The notes under the pieces: model-generated
Told to the model about the DNA's origin: nothing
What the model saw: the letters and a program-made list of their open reading frames with translations, nothing else
The model's database searches: none
NCBI GenBank assembly: GCA_020049245.1
Contig: JAIFLB010000058.1
Location: 1 to 5,472 of the forward strand
DNA: 5,472 bases
Source of the DNA: Betaproteobacteria bacterium
Lineage (GTDB): Bacteria > Pseudomonadota > Gammaproteobacteria > Burkholderiales > Thiobacillaceae
Direction: 5' to 3'
Translations under genes and position numbers: made by a program
Part shown: one piece after another, positions 1 to 5,472 of the stretch
Layout: each line of letters opens with the position of its first letter
Numbering within the stretch: position 1 is the first letter of the stretch

Positions 1-478
1 CCCAATCGGCCTGGCGAAACGGCATTGGCGGCTGCAGGGCAAACTGGCGTTCAATCCGCGCTCGCCGCCGCTGGCTGGCCTCATCCGCCGTTGCCAGAGC
101 GCCGGCAAAGTCGAGCTTGACTGAGCGTATCCGGGTCAGCGGACCAGGTGAGACGTTGATACGCAGCAAAGTGTCGGTTTCCGTGCGCGACATCGCGCTG
201 TCGATCCTGGGTGAAAAATAGCCTTCCGTCGCCAGCAATTCGCGCGCGGTATCGAGACTTTTATCCCTTAGACGTAGCAGTTCTTCCTCACTCAACGCAC
301 CGCCCATCGAGCCGCCCAACGAACCTCCCATCGCCTCACCCAAACGTGCCGCCCGCGCCGCTTCAAGATGCAGCAACAACAGGGGCTTGAGTTCATCCGG
401 GGCGTCGATCTCCAGCGTCAGCGCGTGACCAGAACCGGCGCCGATCAATGCAAGGAAGATAAGGATTAGTCGGCGCAT
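1..478 (-). CDS. tamA: TamA-like outer-membrane assembly factor, N-terminal part (runs off the left edge)
   Basis: This is the first 159 codons of an open frame that continues beyond the window. TamA is an Omp85-family outer-membrane protein that, with the inner-membrane-anchored TamB, helps insert proteins and move lipids to the outer membrane; it has periplasmic POTRA domains followed by a beta-barrel. Visible here: a signal peptide (MRRLILIFLALIGAGSGHA, cleavage near residue 19), then a POTRA-like stretch with the helix and strand pattern ARELLATEGYFSPRID (about 78-93), a second strand LLRINVSPGPLTRIRSVKL (about 103-121) and the start of the next POTRA at FRQADW (about 154-159), all typical of TamA/YtfM proteins. 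The barrel is outside the window, so the family call rests on the N-terminus. The ATG was chosen because the signal peptide begins there; no good Shine-Dalgarno is visible. The gene begins 24 bp after the kinase stop and may be co-transcribed with it. Residues 50-61 are an unusual glycine-rich insertion. BamA is less likely, given the single short POTRA pattern leading into a TamA-like second domain. Confidence 0.8.
   Translation of the reverse strand, partial: MRRLILIFLALIGAGSGHALTLEIDAPDELKPLLLLHLEAARAARLGEAMGGSLGGSMGGALSEEELLRLRDKSLDTARELLATEGYFSPRIDSAMSRTETDTLLRINVSPGPLTRIRSVKLDFAGALATADEASQRRRARIERQFALQPPMPFRQADW
296..331 (-). repeat. Three 12-bp units encoding a Gly-rich linker in the TamA-like protein
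   Basis: Three consecutive imperfect 12-bp units encode MGGS-LGGS-MGGA at residues 50-61 of the TamA-like protein, between the first helix and the SEEELLRL helix of the first POTRA domain. The units differ mainly at third positions and at A/T of the first codon, so this is an older in-frame expansion, not a fresh slippage tract. It probably forms a flexible loop. Confidence 0.6.
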
Positions 479-502
479 GAAAACGGTGCAAGTTCGACCA
501 GA

Positions 503-2440
503 TCAATCCGGCTGGCACTGCGCCATCTGAGCTTCGATTTCCGCCAACAGGGTGGTCGAAGCAACCGGTTTCAACAACACTTTCCAACCCCGTGACGGCA
601 CGCTGCCGAGACTTTCCAGATGCAAAGTATCGAGAAACTGCATGCCATTGATGCCCGGCAGCCGAAAGTCGACAAAGTAAAAGTCTGCCTGCGTGATGCT
701 CGGATCAGACAAGGCGTGCTCGGCGCTGCCGAATCGGGTGGCTTTGATGCCATTCACATCAAGCAAAACCCCCAGCGCCCTGGCGGCCATTTCATCGTCC
801 TCGATGATCACCACCTGCAACCCGGCACTACTGTTCGCCCCCACTTCGGAAAGACATGCCTGGGCGACATCAATCCCTGTGGGCGACACCGACTGATCCG
901 ACTGAACCGACACTGCCGACACAAGCCGCTCAACCGCCAGCGGCACGCTGATCTCGAAGCGGGAACCGGTGCTCGGGCGGGAATAACAGCGAATCCGACA
1001 GTCCAGAATGCCTGCCAAACGTTTGACAATGGCAAGGCCAAGGCCGAGGCCCTGCGTCCTGTCGCGCTGCGGGTTACCGATCTGGACGTACTCATCGAAC
1101 ACCGATTCGATCAGGTTGGGCGCGATACCGATGCCGGTATCCCAGACCTGAATCAGGGCATGGCTGCCGCGACGACGGAAGCCAACCAGCACACCGCCGG
1201 TTTGGGTGTACTTGATGGCGTTGTCGATGATGTTGCGGAGCAGGCTGTAGAGCAGCTTGGCATCGGTGAACAGTTTCAGTTCGTTGGTCGGGAAGAAGAA
1301 CTTGAAGCGCAAACCCTTGGCCATTGCCAAGGGCGCAAACTCCGCTTCAATTTGGCTCAGCAGAACATCCGCGCCAACGATTTGAGGATGCGGCTGCACC
1401 TGGCCTCCGTCCAGCCGCGAAACATCGAGCAATGCGTTCAGGATATCCGCCAAACTGCGGCTCGACAGCGTCAGATAGTTGGCAATGCGGCGCTGCTCGT
1501 CATTCAACGGCGAGCTGGCCAAGGTTTCCAGAAACAGACGCATGGCATGGATCGGCTGCCGCAGATCGTGGCTGGCGGCGGCGAGAAAGCGGGTCTTGGC
1601 GGCATTCGCCCTATCCGCCGAATCCTTCGCCGCGAGGAGTTCCGCTGTTCGCTTTGCAACCAGGTCTTCCAGTTCTTCATGTTGTCTTTGCAGCAAAGAC
1701 CTGCTGGCTCCAACCTCGGCCAGCAAGGCGTTGAAATTGCGCACCAGGTCACCAATCTCGTTGTCCGCGATGGGAATTTCACGCGGCGTGAAATCATGCT
1801 GCAGACGCGCATCGTTCGCCGCTTCCTCCAGCATACGAACCGGCAGGATGATGCGATTGAGAAAACGCATGGCCAGCACCAGGGCGAATCCGCCCGCAAT
1901 GAAGGCAATTAAAAATGTGCTCGCAATGGAAGTGAAATAGCTCTGCCAATAGCTGCCAAGCTGCGCCTTGATAAAGATGCTGCCAACCTGTGCGGCGTCA
2001 ACCACGATCGGCAACTGCATCGTGGCGGTATCGGCCAGCAACGCGATCTGGCTTGGCGGTGAGGCGCTTGGGGGTGCGTTGATGACGGGCACACTGGCGG
2101 GAAGCTGCTTTGCATCGCCATAAACGGCAAGGCGCACGCCGGCGTCGGTGAACAGCGCGGCGGCTTCGACTTCCGGGTAAGCCTCGAACATGCGCAACAC
2201 GGTTTTCGCAACTCGCTGGTCCTTGAACACGACCGCCGCGCTGGCAGCCGTTCCCGCCGCATTGGCGGCGCTCGACAAATTTCGCTGGATGTCCTCGCGC
2301 AAACTGTCCAGCCGCAACACCGCATTGCTCAGCAGCCCAAGCACGATGCCGATCAGAATCGCCGCAACGATCAGTCTGGCGAGCGGATAACGGATCGAGC
2401 GACGATCGAAGAAGGAACGCTGAGCGGAACGGCTATTCAA
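503..2440 (-). CDS. Hybrid sensor histidine kinase with YfiN-like CHASE8-HAMP sensor and a shortened receiver
   Basis: A 645-aa inner-membrane kinase. Domains: cytoplasmic tail; membrane helix 20-42; periplasmic CHASE8-type sensor about 43-165, with the hallmark AASAAVVFKDQRVAKTVL and a later PIVVDAAQVGSIFIK; membrane helix 172-191; HAMP about 192-245; coiled coil about 246-285; HisKA with phospho-acceptor His291 in ASHDLRQP; HATPase with N box (Asn407), G1 box DTGIGI (434-439) and G2 box GLGLG (464-468); receiver about 541-645 with acidic EDD (547-549), phospho-acceptor Asp591 and Lys624 in KP. The sensor half resembles P. aeruginosa YfiN from memory, but the output is a phosphorelay, not GGDEF. 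The receiver is about 19 residues short between Asp591 and Lys624, lacking strand 4 and the conserved Thr/Ser. The TTG start at 2440 is chosen because AGAGGA lies 7 nt upstream; the frame stays open to another TTG at 2566, but those 42 extra residues fall in a palindrome and look non-coding. It follows the yfiR-like gene by 227 bp. The signal and the downstream partner are unknown. Confidence 0.9.
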   Translation of the reverse strand: MNSRSAQRSFFDRRSIRYPLARLIVAAILIGIVLGLLSNAVLRLDSLREDIQRNLSSAANAAGTAASAAVVFKDQRVAKTVLRMFEAYPEVEAAALFTDAGVRLAVYGDAKQLPASVPVINAPPSASPPSQIALLADTATMQLPIVVDAAQVGSIFIKAQLGSYWQSYFTSIASTFLIAFIAGGFALVLAMRFLNRIILPVRMLEEAANDARLQHDFTPREIPIADNEIGDLVRNFNALLAEVGASRSLLQRQHEELEDLVAKRTAELLAAKDSADRANAAKTRFLAAASHDLRQPIHAMRLFLETLASSPLNDEQRRIANYLTLSSRSLADILNALLDVSRLDGGQVQPHPQIVGADVLLSQIEAEFAPLAMAKGLRFKFFFPTNELKLFTDAKLLYSLLRNIIDNAIKYTQTGGVLVGFRRRGSHALIQVWDTGIGIAPNLIESVFDEYVQIGNPQRDRTQGLGLGLAIVKRLAGILDCRIRCYSRPSTGSRFEISVPLAVERLVSAVSVQSDQSVSPTGIDVAQACLSEVGANSSAGLQVVIIEDDEMAARALGVLLDVNGIKATRFGSAEHALSDPSITQADFYFVDFRLPGINGMQFLDTLHLESLGSVPSRGWKVLLKPVASTTLLAEIEAQMAQCQPD

Positions 2441-2447
2441 CCTTGAT

Positions 2448-2453
2448 TCCTCT
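2448..2453 (-). promoter_or_regulatory. Ribosome-binding site of the kinase gene
   Basis: On the minus strand AGAGGA is followed by a 7-nt spacer and TTG. It is the only convincing Shine-Dalgarno near the 5' end of this frame and decides the start at 2440. It lies wholly inside the left arm of the 20-bp inverted repeat (2439-2458), so it can pair with UCCUCU at the end of the yfiR-like gene. Confidence 0.7.
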
Positions 2454-2458
2454 GTTGA

Positions 2459-2576
2459 ACGAGTCCGAGTGTGGGCCTGCCAGGTTGGCTGGCAAGGCGC
2501 GACGACGCGCGGGGCCGCTCCCCGCAAGGAGGAGCAACGCGGCCAGACGACATGGCAGACCCGCAATCGGACTCGT
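2459..2576. repeat. 118-bp imperfect palindrome in the spacer before the kinase gene
   Basis: The 35-bp arms 2459-2493 and 2542-2576 pair without gaps. The outermost 10 bp are perfect (acgagtccga with tcggactcgt). As minus-strand RNA 30 of 35 positions pair, counting one G-U. The 48-bp centre holds a further hairpin, gcgggg-ccgct-ccccgc (2509-2525). There is no U run after it, so it does not look like an intrinsic terminator. Size and symmetry resemble a REP/BIME-type or miniature inverted-repeat element sitting between genes of one operon. It contains no open frame of its own. Whether it is repeated elsewhere in the genome cannot be seen here. Confidence 0.75.
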
Positions 2577-2667
2577 AGCGGGGCAATCTGATTGGTGAAT
2601 GTGACCGGAGGCGCTAACGCTTGTATTCATGGGACGTCTCGAAGGCGAGAAGCGGTCAACAGAGGAT

Positions 2668-3210
2668 TCAAGGTTCATGAACATTGCGCGCCAGACGCAA
2701 CATTTGCGGCGAAAAATGGAAACCTGCGCGTTGTGCCTGGGCAAGGTTGATATCAAACCGGATGCCATCATCCTGCCGCACGATTTCGATCATCCCGTCT
2801 TCCTCGGCAAAACCGGCATAGGAGCTGACCGTCAGCGCACCACGCAACGCCGGATGTGGCGCCAGCGCGTTCCAGCGCTGGCGTGAATCGACGTAAAGTA
2901 CCTGGCAGTCGCCATTGCGCAGCGCGAAATCGATGACACGCAATTCATGCCCCGCCACCTTGCGACCGGAAAGCGCGGCCAAAGCTTCCGCCTGGCGGTT
3001 GTCGCGGACACCGATACAAACCTGGATGACGCCTGATTTGTCGACGCCCTGGCCGGGAAATTCAGTGAACTTGAGGAAGTTGAACAGCATCGCGCTGCGC
3101 ATCGACTGCTCGCCGGGCACTTCATCGGCGGCGGCGGGCCGAAGCATGCTCAAGCCCATGCCAAGCATGATTAAGGCAATCCAGCGAAAGCGCTTCATGA
3201 GACCGGACAT
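2668..3210 (-). CDS. YfiR-family (DUF4154) periplasmic regulator
   Basis: A 180-aa exported protein. In P. aeruginosa YfiR is a periplasmic repressor of the diguanylate cyclase YfiN and is itself sequestered by the outer-membrane lipoprotein YfiB. Visible here: a signal peptide with KRFR at its start and a hydrophobic core, with cleavage probably after PAAA (about 28); the family signature SAMLFNFLKFTEFP (39-52); strand VIQVCIGVRD (61-70); DCQVLYVDS (101-109); and the closing SPQMLRLARNV (167-177). Cys65 and Cys102 sit where the family's conserved disulphide pair is expected. Length is normal for the family. The start at 3210 comes 2 nt after the TonB-receptor stop (TAG-GC-ATG), implying translational coupling; an ATG at 3198 gives a slightly more classical signal peptide (MKRFRW) and is a real alternative. 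Neither has a clear Shine-Dalgarno. The last codons lie in an inverted repeat that can pair with the next gene's ribosome-binding site. Its likely target is the CHASE8 sensor of that next gene (inference). I leave the symbol empty because function may differ from the Pseudomonas protein. Confidence 0.88.
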   Translation of the reverse strand: MSGLMKRFRWIALIMLGMGLSMLRPAAADEVPGEQSMRSAMLFNFLKFTEFPGQGVDKSGVIQVCIGVRDNRQAEALAALSGRKVAGHELRVIDFALRNGDCQVLYVDSRQRWNALAPHPALRGALTVSSYAGFAEEDGMIEIVRQDDGIRFDINLAQAQRAGFHFSPQMLRLARNVHEP

Positions 3211-3212
3211 GC

Positions 3213-5306
3213 CTAGAACGCGTACTTTGCTTCCAGGTAGAAACTCCGTTCAGGCAACGGCAAACCATCCAGGAGCGGCGCGCTGAGCTCGCGTGCATCC
3301 TCATCAAACAGGTTCCTGATGGAAGCCGAAAAATCCCAATGCTTGTGTGCCGAATAGTGCAGCGTGGTATCAACCAGGTTGTATGCGCTCAATCCAGCCC
3401 GCTTGCCGATCATGTTGGCCTGCAGGTTCCAGCTCCATCCGGGCGAAAAAGCCCAATCTGCGCGCAAATAGGCCTTGTCTCGCGGCACTGAACTGGGAAA
3501 GGTTGCATCCGATTCTTCGATATGCGCCAGGTTGCCGGCCAGCTGAAATGTCCTGGATGCCTGCCACTGCGCTTCCAGTTCAATCCCGCGCGAAGTGCGA
3601 TTGCCGACGTTCTGGAACTGAAACTGGGTTGAGGCATCGTTCGCGATCAGGTTCGATTGCTCGAATCGATAGAGGACGAGCCCGAGCTTGAAATCCTTTG
3701 CCGCCGCATATTGGAATGACAAATCCAAGGTATTCGAGCGTTCCGGGGTCAGGTTCGGATTCGGCGTGGTGGCCGCAGTTTGCGCATAAAGCTCGAGATA
3801 AGACGGCGCCCGGAAAGCCTTGCCATACATCAGCTTGGTGGTGAGCCGCTCCGAACTCTGCCAGACCAGCGCAACACGCGGGTTCAGGCTGCCACCGAAA
3901 TCGGAGTAATGATCGTAGCGGGCGCCAGCGGTCAATTCCCAATCCGGCGCCAGGTTCCAGATATCCTGCAGGTAGAGGTAGCCGATCCGGCGCACTTTTT
4001 CGGGCGCGAAGGCATACGGCGTATTCGAAACATCGACCAATGGTCCGCCCGCCGCAAGTAGTGTTCCATTCGGTCCGATGCCGAAATTGACCTGTTGCTC
4101 GACCCGATACAAATCCTTGACACCATAACCGCCGCCCAAGCGGATGGCATGCTTTTGAATTCCGGTATACAGGCCGCTGATTTCGCCTCGCAGACCGCTT
4201 TCACTGGATTGCATATGGTTGAGCAGTCCGTCCGCATAAGTTCCGGTATTGAATACACCACAGTCGAGTCGGGTTCGGCGCTGCGTAGGCGAGAGAACCG
4301 GCGTGCAGGTATATGTTCCGCTTGGGCGCTCCTGAAATCCGTCGCCCGAGCTGTAGTCAAGGTGTGAATAGCGCAACTCGGCATTCAGCCCCCAATCCCG
4401 GCTGAAAGTCTCGTCGTTGAACAACAGCGCAACATCAAATCGGTTGTCGCGCGCATGGGTCAGCGGGTCCAGCACGCCGTCGCCAGACATTCCGGTTTCC
4501 AGATTGCGGTGGCCCATGTAGTCGGCCAGCAGGCGCCAGTTCTGTTTGGCCATGGAGAAACGAATATCCTGGCCTTGCCAGCCATAACCCGCTGTACCGC
4601 TTGCCGCCAAACCGTCCCTGGAGATGAAGGGATCGTGACCGTCAGTGCGCGAAAGTTCGGCGGTCAATCCAATGTCAAAGCCGTTCCACGTTCCGCCATG
4701 CCGCACCCAGCCCGCTTGCGTGTCGAAACTGCCCGCCCGCAAACCCGCCTCGGACTGTTCAATGCGGCCGGCGGTCCGGGTAATCACATTGATCACACCG
4801 GCGGAGGCATCCGAGCCGAACAATGCGGTACCCGGGCCGCGGATGATCTCGACGCGTTCGATCATGCTGGCCGGCAATCCCTTCCAGAAGGCGCCGGATG
4901 ACCAGACCAGATCACGCATCGGCTCGCCATTCACCATCAGCAGCGTGTGGGTGCCTGCCGCGCCGCGAAACGTCACCTGCGGCCGGAATGCAAACAGATT
5001 GGCCCTGACATAGATGCCGGGCACGCTTTGCAGAATTTCCACCAGATTGGTCGCCCCGGTGGCCCGGATGTCTTTCGCTGTGATGACGGAAACCACGGAG
5101 GGCGCTTTCGACAGCGTCTGCTCGGTATTGGTGGAAATCCGGATCTTCAGCGTCAGCAGGTCTTCCATGCTCAGCGTCAGCAATCGATCGAGTTCCGTCT
5201 CGGCATGCGCCGGCGCGCTCAATGCCAGAAAGGCGACAAGCACCTGGGTTAACAACTGGGTCAGCAATTTGGCCAAGGTTCGAGTCTCTGCTGCTTTATT
5301 TTTCAC
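3213..5306 (-). CDS. TonB-dependent outer-membrane receptor
   Basis: A 697-aa outer-membrane receptor; such proteins import siderophores, cobalamin, metals or glycans using energy from TonB-ExbB-ExbD. Visible here: signal peptide ending APAHA (31-35); a short segment with SMEDLLTLKIRI (46-57), a possible TonB box; plug domain about 65-178, with APSVVSVITAKDI, RGAAGTHTLLMVNGEP and the signature ERVEIIRGPGTALFGSDASA (150-169); then a 22-strand-type barrel ending in the expected aromatic residue (YAF). Typical late barrel motifs are YGKAFRAPSYLELY (494-507), NPNLTPERSNTLDLSFQY (516-533) and SIRNLFDEDARE (662-673). There is no N-terminal STN signalling domain, so it is not a FecA-type transducer. 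Cys334 and Cys349, in a probable external loop, may form a disulphide. Length is ordinary for CirA/BtuB-like receptors; the substrate cannot be read from sequence. The GTG start has AGGGA 8 nt upstream, and no ATG occurs in frame before residue 47. Being directly upstream of a YfiR-like gene suggests it feeds a signal to that protein (inference). Confidence 0.93.
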   Translation of the reverse strand: MKNKAAETRTLAKLLTQLLTQVLVAFLALSAPAHAETELDRLLTLSMEDLLTLKIRISTNTEQTLSKAPSVVSVITAKDIRATGATNLVEILQSVPGIYVRANLFAFRPQVTFRGAAGTHTLLMVNGEPMRDLVWSSGAFWKGLPASMIERVEIIRGPGTALFGSDASAGVINVITRTAGRIEQSEAGLRAGSFDTQAGWVRHGGTWNGFDIGLTAELSRTDGHDPFISRDGLAASGTAGYGWQGQDIRFSMAKQNWRLLADYMGHRNLETGMSGDGVLDPLTHARDNRFDVALLFNDETFSRDWGLNAELRYSHLDYSSGDGFQERPSGTYTCTPVLSPTQRRTRLDCGVFNTGTYADGLLNHMQSSESGLRGEISGLYTGIQKHAIRLGGGYGVKDLYRVEQQVNFGIGPNGTLLAAGGPLVDVSNTPYAFAPEKVRRIGYLYLQDIWNLAPDWELTAGARYDHYSDFGGSLNPRVALVWQSSERLTTKLMYGKAFRAPSYLELYAQTAATTPNPNLTPERSNTLDLSFQYAAAKDFKLGLVLYRFEQSNLIANDASTQFQFQNVGNRTSRGIELEAQWQASRTFQLAGNLAHIEESDATFPSSVPRDKAYLRADWAFSPGWSWNLQANMIGKRAGLSAYNLVDTTLHYSAHKHWDFSASIRNLFDEDARELSAPLLDGLPLPERSFYLEAKYAF

Positions 5307-5314
5307 GTCATGTT

Positions 5315-5319
5315 TCCCT
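5315..5319 (-). promoter_or_regulatory. Ribosome-binding site of the TonB-receptor gene
   Basis: AGGGA on the minus strand, 8 nt before the GTG at 5306, supports that non-ATG start. An out-of-frame ATG at 5311 lies only 3 nt after it and reads ATG ACG TGA, its stop overlapping the GTG. The 55-bp gap to the preceding gene shows no convincing -35/-10 pair, no Fur-box-like palindrome and no terminator, so transcription may read in from upstream. Confidence 0.6.
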
Positions 5320-5361
5320 GTTCAACGCACTACCTGCTTACGTTCGGATCATCGCCACCGC

Positions 5362-5472
5362 TCAACCGTCCCGCCGCCGCACCGCCGGCTGGTATTCACG
5401 CTGTTGTGAGTCGCCACTGACTTCCAGAATACGCACCTTCACCGTCTTGCCCTTCACCTTGCCCTCCGCCAG
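5362..5472 (-). CDS. C-terminal end of an unidentified protein
   Basis: Thirty-six codons plus a TGA enter from the right edge. The peptide begins LAEGKVKGKTVKVRILEV and ends in VRRRDG; it is basic, and its Val/Ile/Lys alternation suggests a final beta-strand followed by a charged tail. Codon choice is GC-rich at third positions like the neighbouring genes, and the other two frames on this strand are closed soon (one after five codons), which favours this frame. I do not recognise the family and assign no function. It ends 55 bp before the TonB-receptor start, on the same strand, so it may belong to the same transcript. Confidence 0.5.
   Translation of the reverse strand: MAEGKVKGKTVKVRILEVSGDSQQREYQPAVRRRDG

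Larger units (their letters stand above)
2439..2675 (-). promoter_or_regulatory. Outer inverted repeat linking the yfiR stop to the kinase ribosome-binding site
   Basis: Bases 2439-2458 and 2656-2675 are inverted copies of a 20-mer (AACCTTGA, then T or A, then TCCTCTGTTGA), matching at 19 of 20 positions. In the minus-strand transcript the 5' arm (2675-2656) contains the UGA stop of the yfiR-like gene (2670-2668), and the 3' arm (2458-2439) contains AGAGGA and the first two bases of the kinase start codon. Pairing would give 19 base pairs with one A-A mismatch and bury the kinase start. The loop holds a 118-nt palindrome (2459-2576) touching the 3' arm, plus about 79 nt (2577-2655) with a small hairpin, TCTCG-AAGG-CGAGA (2637-2650). 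I see no protein gene and no clear promoter in this spacer. The repeat is directly visible; its role in translational coupling is inferred. The two copies could instead be the ends of a short mobile element, although no target-site duplication is evident. Confidence 0.6.

Noticed and set aside
620..1912. 430-codon open frame on the plus strand
   Set aside because: It lies wholly antisense to the kinase gene, shows no recognisable domain, and has a composition expected from the reverse of GC-rich coding sequence. The minus-strand frame carries all the kinase motifs.
2441..2566. 42-residue N-terminal extension of the kinase from a TTG at 2566
   Set aside because: The upstream TTG has no ribosome-binding site, and the extension is Cys/Arg/Trp-rich, lies in the 118-bp palindrome and precedes what is already a complete N-terminus. 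The TTG at 2440 has AGAGGA at a good distance.
2459..2576. Intrinsic transcription terminator between yfiR and the kinase gene
   Set aside because: No run of T follows the hairpin on either strand, and the hairpin ends directly at the kinase ribosome-binding region.
2577..2667. Promoter for the kinase gene (TTGACC near 2652-2657 on the minus strand)
   Set aside because: The TTGACC hexamer has no acceptable -10 element at 16-18 nt, so I could not support a promoter there.
2439..2675. A 237-bp transposable element bounded by the 20-bp repeats
   Set aside because: It was considered because of the terminal inverted repeats, but the flanks (TATTC and CATGA) show no target-site duplication and there is no transposase; a regulatory structure fits at least as well.
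2677..2886. Plus-strand open frame with AGAGGA 10 nt before its ATG
   Set aside because: The apparent Shine-Dalgarno is just the inverted copy of the kinase's site, and the frame is antisense to the yfiR-like gene with no recognisable protein features.

Overview
The window reads as part of a betaproteobacterial chromosome. This is inferred from the GC-rich, compactly packed coding sequence and the Gram-negative envelope proteins (outer-membrane receptor, periplasmic YfiR-type protein, TamA-type assembly factor). I cannot name the genus. All supported genes lie on the minus strand, so transcription runs from high to low coordinates.

In transcription order: (i) the last 36 codons of an unidentified gene (5362-5472); (ii) a TonB-dependent outer-membrane receptor (3213-5306); (iii) a periplasmic YfiR/DUF4154 protein (2668-3210), two bases after the receptor stop; (iv) a 227-bp spacer (2441-2667) filled with inverted repeats; (v) a hybrid sensor histidine kinase whose sensor half resembles the diguanylate cyclase YfiN (CHASE8 + HAMP) but whose output is HisKA-HATPase plus a shortened receiver domain (503-2440, TTG start); (vi) 24 bp later, the start of a TamA-like gene that runs off the left edge (1-478).

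Genes ii, iii and v look like one signalling unit: an outer-membrane receptor, a periplasmic YfiR regulator and an inner-membrane CHASE8 sensor. The layout parallels the YfiB-YfiR-YfiN system, with a TonB receptor in place of the YfiB lipoprotein and a phosphorelay kinase in place of the GGDEF output. The pairing of these proteins is inferred from neighbourhood and domain content.

The most striking non-coding signal is in the spacer. The ribosome-binding site of the kinase gene is the 3' arm of a 20-nt inverted repeat (19 of 20 matching) whose 5' arm spans the stop codon of yfiR. Directly beside it lies a 118-nt imperfect palindrome. In the mRNA these could fold so that the kinase start is hidden until a ribosome finishes yfiR, which would couple kinase synthesis to synthesis of its presumed regulator. 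This is a prediction from base pairing only.
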